A DNA stretch of 64,000 nt from JAPOXR01 sp965221815 (GTDB taxonomy: Bacteria; Pseudomonadota; Alphaproteobacteria; Rhodobacterales; Rhodobacteraceae), in the NCBI GenBank assembly GCA_965221815.1, contig OZ244915.1:248001-312000 (forward strand). The letters run 5' to 3'. Shown piece by piece: positions 17,889-27,565 of the stretch. The notes under the pieces were generated by a model. It saw only the letters and a list, made by a program, of their open reading frames with translations. It was not told where the DNA came from and made no database searches. The translations under genes were made by a program, and so were the position numbers. The stretch's first letter is position 1, and each line of letters starts with the position of its first letter.

Positions 17889-18389
17889 TTGATTCGGAAT
17901 GCGAGACTGACTGACGCGGCACGTATCGCGGAGATCTGGAATGAGGTAATACGCTGTTCGACTGCGACTTTTGAAAGCGTGGAGAAATCACCAGATGAAG
18001 TTGCCGAACTTATTGCAACCAAAGACCGGGTAAATCATCCATTTCTGGTGTCTGTCGGCCAAGGCGTTGACGGATTTGCCACCTATGGTCAGTTTCGGCC
18101 GGGATCTGGCTATACAGGGACCATGGAACATACGATCCATCTCGTACCAAAGGTGCGTCGGCAAGGCCGCGGGGCCATTCTCATCAGAGAACTCGAGCGG
18201 TACGCTCGGGGCAATGGCGTCAATTCAATGATTGCTGCGATTAGTGGAGAGAATGTGGACGCGGCAAGGTTTCACACCGCAATGGGCTATCAGACCATAG
18301 CCTCTCTTCCGAAGGTTGGCCGAAAGTTCGACCGCTGGTTTGATCTGTTGTTGATGCAGCGGATGTTGCAGGCTGAGGAATCTGCATGA
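17889..18389 (+). CDS. GNAT acetyltransferase, phosphinothricin N-acetyltransferase-like
   Basis: This 166-residue GNAT protein has the family start (IRNARLTDAARIAEIWNEVI), the THxxSGYTGT-like beta strand (GSGYTGTMEHTIHLVP), the acetyl-CoA loop VRRQGRGAILIREL (Q/R-x-x-G-x-G/A pattern) and ISGENVDAARFHTAMGYQ. These place it near PAT/YncA-type acetyltransferases, which act on phosphinothricin-like or methionine sulfone amines. Translation appears to start at TTG 17889 after AGAAGG. The stop codon overlaps the next gene (TGATG), suggesting coupling. Confidence 0.8.
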   Translation: MIRNARLTDAARIAEIWNEVIRCSTATFESVEKSPDEVAELIATKDRVNHPFLVSVGQGVDGFATYGQFRPGSGYTGTMEHTIHLVPKVRRQGRGAILIRELERYARGNGVNSMIAAISGENVDAARFHTAMGYQTIASLPKVGRKFDRWFDLLLMQRMLQAEESA

Positions 18390-19078
18390 TGTCTTTCTGG
18401 TCGCGCGTCGTGGACTCGCTCCGTCACTTGACCCAATCGGACCGGGAAAAGCCCGATATTCTGGCGCAACTGCGAAGTGCTGACCGACAGGTCGCTTTTA
18501 CCATTGCTTTGATCTCGCTTGGTGCCAAGATGGCCAAGGCTGACGGGACGGTCACCGTTGACGAGATCAGGGCCTTCAAGGCGGTGTTTCCCTTTCGCCC
18601 GGACGATGAGAAGAAAGTTGCCAAAGTCTTCAATCACGCGAAGGAAACTGTAGCGGGATTCGAACATTATGCGGCTGAGATTGCGAAACATTACCAGCAC
18701 GACAAGCGGGTTCGTGATGATGTGATGGAGGGGTTGTTCCAGATTGCTTCGATGGGCGGGGGAATTACCCCAGAGGAACGCGATTTTCTGTGTCGCGTCA
18801 GCGAGATTTTTGGCCTTTCCGAGCGCCGCCTCAATCAACGGTTGCATCGTTTTGGTGTCGGAGAAGCCGGCAACCCATATACTGTCCTCGGCGTGTCCCC
18901 ATCAGACTCCATTGGGATAATTCGCAAGAGATGGAAGCAACTGATACGAGAAAGTCATCCGGATATCCTGATCGCTCGTGGTGCACCACCCGAAGCTGCA
19001 AGGTTGGCGCAGGAACGAGTCGCAGACTACAATCAGGCCTTCGACACCATCAAGAAAATGCGCGGTTCGGGATCATAA
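18386..19078 (+). CDS. TerB and J-domain protein (DjlA-like)
   Basis: This 230-residue protein has a TerB-like helical metal-binding domain (about residues 30-155, AFTIALISLGAKMAKADGTVTVDEI) followed by a C-terminal DnaJ J-domain (about 165-225) with the essential HPD tripeptide at 191-193. This architecture is that of DjlA co-chaperones, but the N-terminal membrane anchor of classical DjlA is absent; only a short start MMSFWSRVV is present. It presumably stimulates DnaK ATPase. The start overlaps the GNAT stop. Confidence 0.82.
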   Translation: MMSFWSRVVDSLRHLTQSDREKPDILAQLRSADRQVAFTIALISLGAKMAKADGTVTVDEIRAFKAVFPFRPDDEKKVAKVFNHAKETVAGFEHYAAEIAKHYQHDKRVRDDVMEGLFQIASMGGGITPEERDFLCRVSEIFGLSERRLNQRLHRFGVGEAGNPYTVLGVSPSDSIGIIRKRWKQLIRESHPDILIARGAPPEAARLAQERVADYNQAFDTIKKMRGSGS

Positions 19079-19285
19079 AGGGGCCAAACTCCAACAAATG
19101 GATAATAGGCTGCTTGGGAAAGGCGGGTGAGATATTGGACACCCATGATTGGCGCGTGCGGCAATCAGCGCGACTGTTGGGATGGTTGTGAATTTGGTGT
19201 TGAATTCAGGGACTCGCTACAGCCGAGGCCGACACACACTTGTCGTTGAAATCTGAACCCAGCGCATCACGGGTCGCTGTAGCGC

Positions 19286-19690
19286 ATGTTTGGCGACATT
19301 GTTGCTGCCCGGGAACGGACCGGATGCCGACGCGGCGAGGTGCTCCACCTGCGCTCGCGCGATATCAGCGAAGACGCAATCAGGCATCCCGACGCGAAGA
19401 CCGACCCGCGCCATGACGAATCCCCAGGGCACCTAAAGCCTGACAACCTGCTGGCAACCGGCCTACGTCGATGCTGGGCTCGGCAGGCTGCACCTGTACG
19501 ACCTGCGACACATACGGCGGCAAGCCAAGCGGTCATGGCGAGCGAAGGGTTGCCCCTGGTCGGCAAGCTGCTTGGGCATCAGCGACACAGCACCACGGCG
19601 GGCTATGCCCGCCGCGCCGATATCCGCCTCGTCGAGACCGCAGCGAAGGTCAGCAGCGTCATCGCGGAGGCAACGAAGCTTCATGTCGCA
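19286..19690 (+). pseudogene. decayed tyrosine-recombinase (integrase) catalytic domain
   Basis: Fragments of the catalytic domain are readable: the first active-site region ERTGCRRGEVLHLRSRDI, then LHLYDLRH in another frame near 19484-19506, then LVGKLLGHQRHSTTAGYA and a C-terminal helix VETAAKVSSVIAEA. The N-terminal domain is missing, the middle (Lys beta-hairpin and following segment) is largely deleted, and a frame change separates the parts. It is therefore a truncated, inactive integrase. It marks the left side of a G+C-rich patch with the VapBC pair, suggesting an old, eroded insertion. Confidence 0.7.
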
Positions 19691-19941
19691 CCGCCGCCTT
19701 CCCATCCCTGCGCGTGCTGCGCCTACGGCCGCTGGATATGATCTTCGGCCAACATCGGAGTGCCTTTCGAAATTCCTCAATGTTCGATGACAAACACTTG
19801 ACGTATCGACGGCTGAACGAACAGTCTCATCCTCCTGTCCCCGCATGTCCGCAAAAGTCGCCGCATGTCTTCTCCGCAGGCGCTCTTGCATAGGTCGTGA
19901 TGATGCGTTACCAATATGCTAGCAATGTTGGAGACAAGCCG

Positions 19942-20202
19942 ATGGCAGCAATCCATGTGCGGCAACTCGACGACGATGTGGTGGACCGCCTCAAGCGGCG
20001 TGCCTCGTCGAACAACCGTTCCTTCGAGGGCGAAGTGCGCCACATTCTCGAATGCGCCGCCGCCGATGACATGGTGGTGAAGCGCGCCAGGTTTCTGGAG
20101 GCTTCGCGCTGGCTGCGGGAGAAGACCAAGGGCCGCCGACACACGCCGGCGGAAGTGCTGATCCGCGAGGACCGCGACCACGGTCATCGCGACGACTTCT
20201 GA
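19942..20202 (+). CDS. vapB: VapB/FitA-type antitoxin
   Basis: This 86-residue protein begins MAAIHVRQLDDDVVDRLKRRAS, a ribbon-helix-helix DNA-binding domain of the FitA type, with a C-terminal tail that would embrace the toxin. The start ATG 19942 follows GGAGACAAGCCG. The stop overlaps the toxin start (TGATG at 20200-20204), the usual coupling for these modules. It should neutralise VapC and repress the shared promoter. Confidence 0.85.
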   Translation: MAAIHVRQLDDDVVDRLKRRASSNNRSFEGEVRHILECAAADDMVVKRARFLEASRWLREKTKGRRHTPAEVLIREDRDHGHRDDF

Positions 20203-20624
20203 TGCGCTTCGTCGTCGATGCGAGCGTGGCCGTCAAGTGGCTGGTCGCGGAAGAAGACACGGATATTGCGGACCGGCTGGCGGCGAGCGCGCAAGAGTTG
20301 CACGCACCGCGCCTGATGGTTTCCGAGGCCGCCAATGTGCTGTGGCGCAAGACGCGGATGGGGGAGATCGAGCGCGCCGAGGCCGGTGCCGGCATGGCCT
20401 TGCTTACCGACATGCCGGTACGCTGGAACGACGACGAGACGATCGGCGCGGACGCGGTTCGTCTGGCGCTGGCGCTCGACCACCCGGTTTACGACTGCGT
20501 ATATCTCGCGCTGGCGCATCGCATCGGCGCGATGGTGATCACGGCGGACCGTCGATTCGCGAATGCCGTGGTGCCGACCGATCACGGCAAATCCGTCCTG
20601 ACGCTGACCGATTACGCGTGCTGA
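20202..20624 (+). CDS. vapC: VapC PIN-domain ribonuclease toxin
   Basis: This 140-residue PIN protein has the acidic residues in place: Asp6 (FVVDASVAVKWL), Glu42 (VSEAANVLWR), Asp98 (YDCVYLALA) and Asp116 (ITADRRF). The site is intact, so an active toxin is expected. VapC enzymes cleave specific tRNAs or rRNA. Its G+C content is higher than that of the flanking chromosomal genes. It lies between an integrase pseudogene and a further gene remnant, consistent with horizontal acquisition. Confidence 0.88.
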   Translation: MRFVVDASVAVKWLVAEEDTDIADRLAASAQELHAPRLMVSEAANVLWRKTRMGEIERAEAGAGMALLTDMPVRWNDDETIGADAVRLALALDHPVYDCVYLALAHRIGAMVITADRRFANAVVPTDHGKSVLTLTDYAC

Positions 20625-20654
20625 CCCCCGGCGAGAAACGCGGCCAGATGGCCG

Positions 20655-20762
20655 ATGGACGCCACGCTTCACGGCGACTTCGGCACCATCCGCGAATGGG
20701 CCGGGAACGGCAGGGGAAAGGGGCGGCCGACACTCCCAGATCGGGAATGTCGGTCTCAGTGA
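20655..20762 (+). pseudogene. possible WGR-domain remnant
   Basis: A 35-codon frame reads LHGDFGTIREWAGNGRGKG, which resembles the FG-x-x-x-hREWGRxG core of WGR domains. It stops soon afterwards and has no preceding domain. It is probably debris of a horizontally acquired gene. The match is short and may be coincidental. Confidence 0.3.
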
Positions 20763-21087
20763 TAGCGGGGCACCGCTCGTAACTTTTTGCCGACGGTTTG
20801 AGCACAATGAAACTGCACTTCGAATGATTGAGCCGCAGCTGACAGCTGTTGAAGATGACTCTGCTGTGAGTATCCCGATGATCCGGGGTGATGCCGGATT
20901 GAGTGAACGCGTTCCTCTCGATGTGATGGGCGGAGGCATGACCGGGATCGCACGCGTCATCCTTACGATTTCTGCGGCCCCGTCTTTCATTCGAGATTCT
21001 GTCCACCACTTGGAGAACTCGATCAGTTCAGAATCACGCTGTTCTCAATTGGGATGGCGCGGAAATGGCGTTTCTGGATTTTCATGG
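20763..21087. other. 325-nt intergenic region, nothing recognised
   Basis: Between the G+C-rich VapBC patch and the end of the M20 peptidase gene. A plus-strand open frame from 20824 runs into the antisense of the peptidase gene and has no recognisable motif, so it is not called. The right boundary of the foreign patch appears to fall near 20780, where composition changes. Confidence 0.35.
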
Positions 21088-22386
21088 TCATGGCGCGGCA
21101 TTGGGAAGCAGCTGGGTGAGGGTGAAAGCCATCACCTTTGCACTGTCCATCATGTCTTCAATATCGACCCATTCGTCTGGTTGATGCGCGAGCTCGAGCC
21201 GTCCGGGACCATAAGCGATGCAATTCTTCATATGTCCAATACGGTCGATATGTTTTTGATCATAAGTTCCCGGTGACACAATATATTCAGGGTCAATGTC
21301 CAGAACCTTTTGAATGGCCTCCGCGACGCTGCTGACAATCGGCGCATCCCTTTTGGTCAGCGTTGGCTGCACCGAGAATATTTCACGAATATTGTAGTCG
21401 AAATCAGGCCTCTCCTGTTTGATCCTGTCAAGCATGGAAATGACCTCGTTGCGGACCTCTTCGAGGGATTCTTCCGCCAGATACCGACGGTCAAGGACCA
21501 TTCGACAGCGGTCAACAACGCATGGCGTCGAAAATCCCATTTTCCCGTCAGCCGTTTCCCCCGGACCTGCATGAATGGAATTGATGTTCAATGATGATTG
21601 CCGGGCTTGCTTGGGAACAACCGGCATTTCAGTTCGTTTAGAGGCGAGGAGAGGGAAGAGTTCGGACTCAACTGCGGTGAGAACTGCCGACATATGTCGG
21701 ATCGCACAGTCACCGAGAAAGGGCATTGATCCGTGTGCGATGCGCCCCCTGGTTTCAATTTCAGCCCACCAGACGCCACGGTGGCCGAGACAAATACGGT
21801 TCTTCCCGAGTGGTTCAGGAATGATCGCATGCTGGACTCTTTGGGGTGAGAAGCGGCCATGTTCGGCGAGCCATGCGACACCACTGAATCCACCTGATTC
21901 CTCATCAGCTGTCGCCGAAATCTCAATGGCACCACAAAAATGCGGGCGGCAGACGATAAAGGCTTCAGCGGCAATAATCGAGGTGGCGAGACCGCCTTTC
22001 ATGTCACAGGCTCCGCGCCCGTAGATGCGTCCATCCCTGACAATCGCCGCGAATGGATCAACGCTCCAACCTCTGCCGACTTGCACGACATCTGTATGGG
22101 AGTTCAAATGAATGCAGTCGCCGCGCCGGGAGCCCTCGTACCGGGCAACGAGATTGAACCGCGGGTAAAGATCGCTGTCTTCGACAGCATCGTTTGCCCG
22201 AATCAGTTCGCAGGAAAATCCACTGTTGGACAGCCGCTCACGCAGCAACTCACAGATATCAAGATAATGTTCTCCCGGTGGATTGATTGTCGGTATGCGG
22301 ATGAGCTGCTGCGTGAGCGAGACAAGTTCATCGCGACGGTCTTCGATTTCAATAGCGATCTTTTGTGCAGCGTCCATGACTGACAA
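21088..22386 (-). CDS. M20-family metallopeptidase (ArgE/DapE/acetylornithine deacetylase-like)
   Basis: This 432-residue protein has the two-zinc site of M20 enzymes: HLNSHTDVV, GRGACDMKGG, ADEESGG with the catalytic Glu pair, a GHRGVWW segment and a late His in LELAHQPDEWV. A dimerisation lid domain fits residues 195-310. Members hydrolyse N-acyl amino acids or small peptides, and this subgroup is often called ArgE/DapE without proof of substrate. Start alternatives are ATG at 22386 or 22377. No arg or dap genes are adjacent. Confidence 0.85.
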   Translation of the reverse strand: MSVMDAAQKIAIEIEDRRDELVSLTQQLIRIPTINPPGEHYLDICELLRERLSNSGFSCELIRANDAVEDSDLYPRFNLVARYEGSRRGDCIHLNSHTDVVQVGRGWSVDPFAAIVRDGRIYGRGACDMKGGLATSIIAAEAFIVCRPHFCGAIEISATADEESGGFSGVAWLAEHGRFSPQRVQHAIIPEPLGKNRICLGHRGVWWAEIETRGRIAHGSMPFLGDCAIRHMSAVLTAVESELFPLLASKRTEMPVVPKQARQSSLNINSIHAGPGETADGKMGFSTPCVVDRCRMVLDRRYLAEESLEEVRNEVISMLDRIKQERPDFDYNIREIFSVQPTLTKRDAPIVSSVAEAIQKVLDIDPEYIVSPGTYDQKHIDRIGHMKNCIAYGPGRLELAHQPDEWVDIEDMMDSAKVMAFTLTQLLPNAAP

Positions 22387-22752
22387 TTCTTAATCCGGAT
22401 TTCTGACGATAATTTCCAATGCCTTTGTGTCATTGGTTCCGTATCATAGAATAACAGGGGATGATCTTCCAGAATACAGATCGACCCACCGGTGGTGCGC
22501 TACGTTTCACGATACGGGCAGTGGTTCCGCCTGAGGTCACGCTGTCTTTCAGCAACACGCTTTGTCGATCTCATCATCGGTGAAGTCTTTGAATGGATTT
22601 GATATGCTCTTTAACTATTTCATATGAAACATTGTCGGGAAAGATGGCCGGTTGATCATGGTTTTCCGGGCATTTGCAGCCAATTGAATGGGTACGAAGT
22701 CCACCTTATGATCGCAGATGACGATCAATGAGGGTGTGAAGGCACAAACGAC
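22387..22752. other. 366-nt intergenic region between divergent genes
   Basis: This separates the M20 peptidase (minus) from the DUF1523 gene (plus) and should hold both promoters. No coding signature, repeat or structured RNA was recognised. Confidence 0.35.
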
Positions 22753-23289
22753 ATGCGTTTCATAAAAATATTTTTGAGAATCGTCATCATCGCAGGCCTT
22801 GTTGCATGTCTCGACTATACATTACCCGCACGTGACATCGTGAAGATCGTCGGTACCGAGGTTGTACGGACAAATGTCGACAGTGACTCGGTTGCTTTTC
22901 AGGCAGCAGGGAATGTCGATGTCAGATTCATCAATTCAGTCCGGCCCAATGAGCACCCGCGAGTCTACCGAAATGAGGATACGGGCTGGGGTTGGCCACC
23001 GTACTTCAAGTTTTCCAGCGGCGATCTTCAGGCCGATGCGCAGCGGCTCACGGAAAGCGATCAGTGGGTGGCCGTGACTCACTATGGCTGGCGCATGACT
23101 TTGTTGTCCAGCTATCCGAATGCGATCAGAATCACGCCGGTTGACGGTCCAGACGTCACATTGATTCCATGGCCACGAATTGTTGCGGTGGTTTGCCTGT
23201 TGCTGTTTGGATTTATTGCCTGGCGGTTGCTGGTCCGATTACAGTTGTGGGCGACTGACAAATTTGACCGACTGAGGTCCCGTTTCTGA
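22753..23289 (+). CDS. DUF1523 family membrane protein
   Basis: This 178-residue protein has an N-terminal transmembrane segment (about residues 5-22), then a periplasmic domain with DIVKIVGTEVVR and VYRNEDTGWGWPPYFKFSSGDLQADAQ, the family hallmark. A second transmembrane segment (about 140-160) is followed by a short basic tail. The family is widespread in alphaproteobacteria and has no known function. It is convergent with the threonine aldolase gene, only 5 nt apart. Confidence 0.85.
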   Translation: MRFIKIFLRIVIIAGLVACLDYTLPARDIVKIVGTEVVRTNVDSDSVAFQAAGNVDVRFINSVRPNEHPRVYRNEDTGWGWPPYFKFSSGDLQADAQRLTESDQWVAVTHYGWRMTLLSSYPNAIRITPVDGPDVTLIPWPRIVAVVCLLLFGFIAWRLLVRLQLWATDKFDRLRSRF

Positions 23290-23294
23290 ATTTC

Positions 23295-24389
23295 TCAATC
23301 AGACTCAAAGTAACTGCGAAAGGCATCTGCCGTTGCAGCAATATCAGAATCAGAAATTCCCAAATGGGTGACAATACGCATGGCGGGTTGGCTGTTCCCG
23401 ATCAAAATTCCACGCGCGGCAAGATGCGCATGCAGTTTGGCATGGTCTGCCCGGTGTGGTGTGACATAAACCATATTGGTCGCCTGAGAAACTTCGAGTC
23501 GATCACCTTCTTCCGCAATGTCCAGCAAAGCCTGTGCCAGGAGTTCCGCCCGGCGATGGTCATCGGATAAGCGGGAGATGTTGGATTGCAGTGCAAAGAG
23601 ACCAGCCGCTGCGATAATCCCGATCTGACGCATGCCGCCGCCAAGCATCTTGCGGATGCGCAGGATGTCATTTCGTCTCGCTTCATCGGTTGCAAGAACT
23701 GTTCCGGAAGGTGCGCCGAGCCCTTTTGACAAGCAAACCGAAACGGTATCGGCGAGAGCGGTGAAGTCCTTGACATCGTGGTTCAATGCAATGCAGGCAT
23801 TGAAAAGACGTGCCCCATCAAGGTGGATTTTCAAGCCATGATTGCGCGCAACTTCGACCACGGCCTGCAGTTTTGACAATGGGACCGCACGCCCATCTGT
23901 CGTGTTTTCCAGGCAGAGGAGACGGGTTCGTGCGCGATGCATGTCGTTCACGCGGATCCCGGAGGTCACATCGGCAACGTCGATGCTGCCATCTTTACGA
24001 ACCGACAGGGTTGAATAAGCGACGCCACCTAATGCAGACGCGCCGCCCGCTTCCGACCCAAACGTGTGATAACTTGTGCCAACGAGCATTTCATCGCCGC
24101 GCCTGCAATGGCATAAGATGGCGGAGAGATTGCTTTGTGTGCCGCTCGGAAAGAACACGGCAGTTTCTTTGCCGAGTCTTTCGGCAGCTTCCTCCTCCAA
24201 CGCGTTGACCGATGGATCTTCGCCATAGACATCATCGCCCACATTTGCATGAGCCATGATGTCGCGCATTTCCTGCGATGGTTGGGTGACTGTGTCACTG
24301 CGCAGGTCGACGATTCGGTTCGATATGCGTGAAATTGTGATGCCTACATCTCCTGTGATCCGCTTCTCTGTGCCGCGGTTGTGCTGCAA
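23295..24389 (-). CDS. ltaE: low-specificity L-threonine aldolase (PLP-dependent)
   Basis: This enzyme cleaves threonine or allo-threonine to glycine and acetaldehyde. The protein has VDLRSDTVTQPS at the start of the fold, GDDVYGEDPSV, HLDGARLFNA and the PLP lysine in VSVCLSKGLGAPSGTV. The reading used here gives 364 residues with about 25 extra N-terminal residues. A good AGGAG lies inside this extension (24352-24356) but no in-frame ATG/GTG/TTG follows it at normal spacing, so the true start is unclear. It lies 89 nt downstream of sdhB on the same strand. Confidence 0.85.
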   Translation of the reverse strand: MQHNRGTEKRITGDVGITISRISNRIVDLRSDTVTQPSQEMRDIMAHANVGDDVYGEDPSVNALEEEAAERLGKETAVFFPSGTQSNLSAILCHCRRGDEMLVGTSYHTFGSEAGGASALGGVAYSTLSVRKDGSIDVADVTSGIRVNDMHRARTRLLCLENTTDGRAVPLSKLQAVVEVARNHGLKIHLDGARLFNACIALNHDVKDFTALADTVSVCLSKGLGAPSGTVLATDEARRNDILRIRKMLGGGMRQIGIIAAAGLFALQSNISRLSDDHRRAELLAQALLDIAEEGDRLEVSQATNMVYVTPHRADHAKLHAHLAARGILIGNSQPAMRIVTHLGISDSDIAATADAFRSYFESD

Positions 24390-24478
24390 CCATGGACGTC
24401 ACACCGCACGACGGAAATGATCGTCGTCATCAATGGACTCGTATCTGAGAGTGCCGGCGATCGCGTGACCCGAAGGGT

Positions 24479-25258
24479 TTACATTGTTCGTTCGACAAGT
24501 TTCTTCTTGATTTCGGCAATGGCTTTGGCAGGGTTGAGGCCCTTGGGGCAGGTGTCAGCACAATTGAGGATGGTATGGCAACGGTAGAGTCGAAAAGGAT
24601 CTTCAAGATCGTCAAGCCTTTCGCCAGCAGTTTCATCACGGCTGTCGGCTAACCAGCGATACGCGTGCAACAGGGCGGCTGGGCCAAGATATCGGTCGCT
24701 ATTCCACCAATAACTCGGACAGGAAGCCGAGCAGCATGCGCACATGACGCATTCGTAGAGCCCATCCAAATGCCGGCGATCATCCGCGGATTGGCGCCAT
24801 TCGTCCTGAGGTGTGTTTGACCGGGTTTCCAGCCACGGCATGACTGACGCGTGCTGTGCGTAAAAATGCGTCAGATCAGGGACCAGATCCTTGATGACCG
24901 ACATATGGGGAAGCGGGTAGATCTTGACAGCACCCTTGACCTCAGAAATACCCTTGATGCAGGCGAGCGAGTTGCCACCATCAATATTCATCGCACAGGA
25001 TCCACAAATTCCTTCGCGACAGGAACGGCGGAATGTCAATGTCGGATCAATCTCATTCTTGATCTTGATCAATGCATCCAGGATCATCGGGCCACAATCG
25101 TCTTCATCAATCCAATAAGTATCGATCCGGGGATTGTCATCCCCTTCAGGATCCCATCGATAAATCCGAAATTGACGCGGCGATCGGGAATTTTCCGGTT
25201 TGTCCCAGATTTTACCGACACGGATTTTTGAATTCTTCGGCAGAGTCAGCTGAACCAT
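24479..25258 (-). CDS. sdhB: succinate dehydrogenase iron-sulfur subunit
   Basis: This 259-residue subunit of complex II has the [2Fe-2S] cysteines in CREGICGSCAMNIDG plus the following Cys, then CVMCACCSASCPSYW and CHTILNCADTCPKGLNP for the [4Fe-4S] and [3Fe-4S] clusters. It carries electrons from the SdhA flavin to ubiquinone at the membrane. It is the last gene of sdhCDAB, 102 nt after sdhA. Confidence 0.97.
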   Translation of the reverse strand: MVQLTLPKNSKIRVGKIWDKPENSRSPRQFRIYRWDPEGDDNPRIDTYWIDEDDCGPMILDALIKIKNEIDPTLTFRRSCREGICGSCAMNIDGGNSLACIKGISEVKGAVKIYPLPHMSVIKDLVPDLTHFYAQHASVMPWLETRSNTPQDEWRQSADDRRHLDGLYECVMCACCSASCPSYWWNSDRYLGPAALLHAYRWLADSRDETAGERLDDLEDPFRLYRCHTILNCADTCPKGLNPAKAIAEIKKKLVERTM

Positions 25259-25360
25259 ATCTCTCTATCTGACTTTACGCATAAGAATGCAAACTGTGTG
25301 GTGCACAACGCACCGTGCAGGGGGTCAATCGTGCCATCTTGCCGTATGGATTTATCCCGT

Positions 25361-27166
25361 CTAGTAAACCCGTGCCTTGGGCTGAATGAGACGGGTATCC
25401 ACTCCTCCCGATTCAGCCGCAGTCAGCGTTTCAGTATGAACTGGCCGATAAGACATCTGGACATCTGCACCATTGACCCATGCGAGCGAGTGAACGCGCC
25501 AGTGATCATCGTCACGATCGGGATAATCCTCGTGAGCATGAGCCCCCCGAGTTTCCTTCCTGGCATCAGCCGACACGATGGTTGCCATCGCATTGGCAAG
25601 GAGATTGGTCAACTCAATGGTTTCCATCAGGTCCGAGTTCCAAATCAGTGAACGATCCGTCACGCAGAGGTCTTCCTGCATCATGACGGCCTCCCGCATT
25701 TTTTCGACACCAGCTGACAATGATTCGCTGCTTCGGAACACTGCTGCATATTCCTGCATATTCCGTTGCATCAATCCTCTGAGTTCGGCAGCAGGAACCG
25801 ATCCAGAAGCATGTCTGATCTGGTCGAATCTTGAGACCGCCTCGTCGACAGCGTGTGGGTTCAATTCTGGTAAAGCAGCATCGCGATCAATAACCGTCCC
25901 GGCACGAATGGCAGCCGCTCGCCCAAACACAACGAGATCTGTCAGAGAATTGGATCCCAATCGATTGGCCCCGTGGACCGAGGCGCAACCGGCTTCGCCG
26001 ATGGCCATTAACCCCGGTTGAATGCGGTCAGGATCATCAGCGGTCGGGCATAACACCTCGCCCCAATAGTTCGAGGGAATGCCGCCCATATTGTAATGAA
26101 CGGTCGGCAGGACCGGTATCGGTGCCCGCGTGACATCCACGCCAGCAAAAATGCGTGCCGATTCAGAAATCCCCGGCAGTCTTTCCGCCAGGATCTCTGG
26201 TGGAAGGTGGTTCAAGTGAAGATGGATATGGTCCGCATTGGGCCCGACACCCCGCCCTTCGCGGATCTCGATTGTCATGCAACGCGAAACAACATCGCGG
26301 CTGGCAAGATCCTTGTAGGTGGGGGCATACCGTTCCATGAAACGCTCACCTTCGGAATTGGTCAGATAACCGCCTTCACCCCGTGCGCCCTCGGTGATGA
26401 GAACTCCTGCGCCGTAGACTCCGGTGGGATGGAACTGCACAAACTCCATATCCTGCAAGGGCAGTCCGGCGCGGGCGATCATTCCGCCACCATCGCCAGT
26501 GCAGGCATGGGCGGATGTTGCGGAGAAATATGCACGACCATATCCACCGGTGGCCAGAACGACCATCTTGGCGCGGAATCGATGTAATGAGCCATCCTCG
26601 AGATTCCATGCCAGCAAGCCTTGGCAAATGCCATCCGCAGACATGATCAGATCAAGGGCAAAATACTCAATAAAGAATTCCGCCTTTTCCCTGAGCGAAC
26701 GTCCGTACAAGGTGTGAAGAATGGCATGCCCTGTGCGGTCGGCCGCGGCGCATGTCCGTTGCACCGGTGGTCCCTCGCCAAACTCGGTGGTGTGGCCGCC
26801 AAATGGCCGCTGGTAGACTTTGCCGTCTTCGGTACGGCTGAACGGCACACCGTAATGTTCAAGTTCATAAACTGCAGCGGGAGCTTCTCGTGCCAGGTAT
26901 TCCATGGCATCGACATCACCCAGCCAGTCCGATCCCTTGACTGTGTCATAGAGGTGCCAGTGCCATCTGTCGGGGCCCATATTGCCCAGTGATGCGGCAA
27001 TTCCCCCCTGCGCTGCAACGGTATGGGAGCGCGTCGGAAACAGTTTGGTGACACAGGCGGTTTTCAATCCCTGTTCTGCCATTCCGAGTGTTGCACGCAG
27101 CCCGGCACCCCCCGCGCCGACGACAACCACATCGTAGTCGTGATCGGTGAAACTATAGCTGTTCAT
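25361..27166 (-). CDS. sdhA: succinate dehydrogenase flavoprotein subunit
   Basis: This 601-residue protein has the FAD-binding VVVGAGGAGLRATLGMAE, SHTVAAQGGIAASLGN with the flavinylated His, QFHPTGVYGAGVLITEGARGEGG, and the HGANRLGSNSLTDLVVFGR block. It oxidises succinate to fumarate on the cytoplasmic side. Length is typical. It follows sdhD by 12 nt in the same operon. Confidence 0.98.
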   Translation of the reverse strand: MNSYSFTDHDYDVVVVGAGGAGLRATLGMAEQGLKTACVTKLFPTRSHTVAAQGGIAASLGNMGPDRWHWHLYDTVKGSDWLGDVDAMEYLAREAPAAVYELEHYGVPFSRTEDGKVYQRPFGGHTTEFGEGPPVQRTCAAADRTGHAILHTLYGRSLREKAEFFIEYFALDLIMSADGICQGLLAWNLEDGSLHRFRAKMVVLATGGYGRAYFSATSAHACTGDGGGMIARAGLPLQDMEFVQFHPTGVYGAGVLITEGARGEGGYLTNSEGERFMERYAPTYKDLASRDVVSRCMTIEIREGRGVGPNADHIHLHLNHLPPEILAERLPGISESARIFAGVDVTRAPIPVLPTVHYNMGGIPSNYWGEVLCPTADDPDRIQPGLMAIGEAGCASVHGANRLGSNSLTDLVVFGRAAAIRAGTVIDRDAALPELNPHAVDEAVSRFDQIRHASGSVPAAELRGLMQRNMQEYAAVFRSSESLSAGVEKMREAVMMQEDLCVTDRSLIWNSDLMETIELTNLLANAMATIVSADARKETRGAHAHEDYPDRDDDHWRVHSLAWVNGADVQMSYRPVHTETLTAAESGGVDTRLIQPKARVY

Positions 27167-27178
27167 GAACGAATCCTG

Positions 27179-27565
27179 TCAGCCGGCAAGACCGAAAGAG
27201 ATACGCGCCACGGCAAATATGCCGACGATTGCAAATGCCCAGCATAGCAGCAAATTGATAATATGCAGTATGGTCGCCGTGCGCCGCGCCGGGACATAAT
27301 CCTCGATGACGACCTGCAGACCCTGCTGGAGATGATGAAAACCGGCAACTAAAAAGAGAATCGTCGCAACTGCCGCAAGCGGATGCCCAAAGGCTTGAAT
27401 GGCGAGATCGCGTCCACGACCGAGACTCGCACCGAAGATCAGGACAAAGGGTATACTGAGGGGAATCAATGCCACTGAGGTCAGTCGTTGCAGCCACCAG
27501 TGCCGCACGCCCTCGCGGGCTGATCCAAGACCGGCAACGCGGCTATAGCCAGTGCGATAGGTCAT
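27179..27565 (-). CDS. sdhD: succinate dehydrogenase membrane anchor subunit
   Basis: This 128-residue protein has three hydrophobic helices (about residues 30-50, 60-80 and 100-122) and the haem/quinone-side pattern FHHLQQGLQVVIEDYV. The segment LGSAREGVRHWWLQRLTSVALIPL is typical of alphaproteobacterial SdhD. The start ATG 27565 overlaps the sdhC stop (ATGA). Confidence 0.92.
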   Translation of the reverse strand: MTYRTGYSRVAGLGSAREGVRHWWLQRLTSVALIPLSIPFVLIFGASLGRGRDLAIQAFGHPLAAVATILFLVAGFHHLQQGLQVVIEDYVPARRTATILHIINLLLCWAFAIVGIFAVARISFGLAG

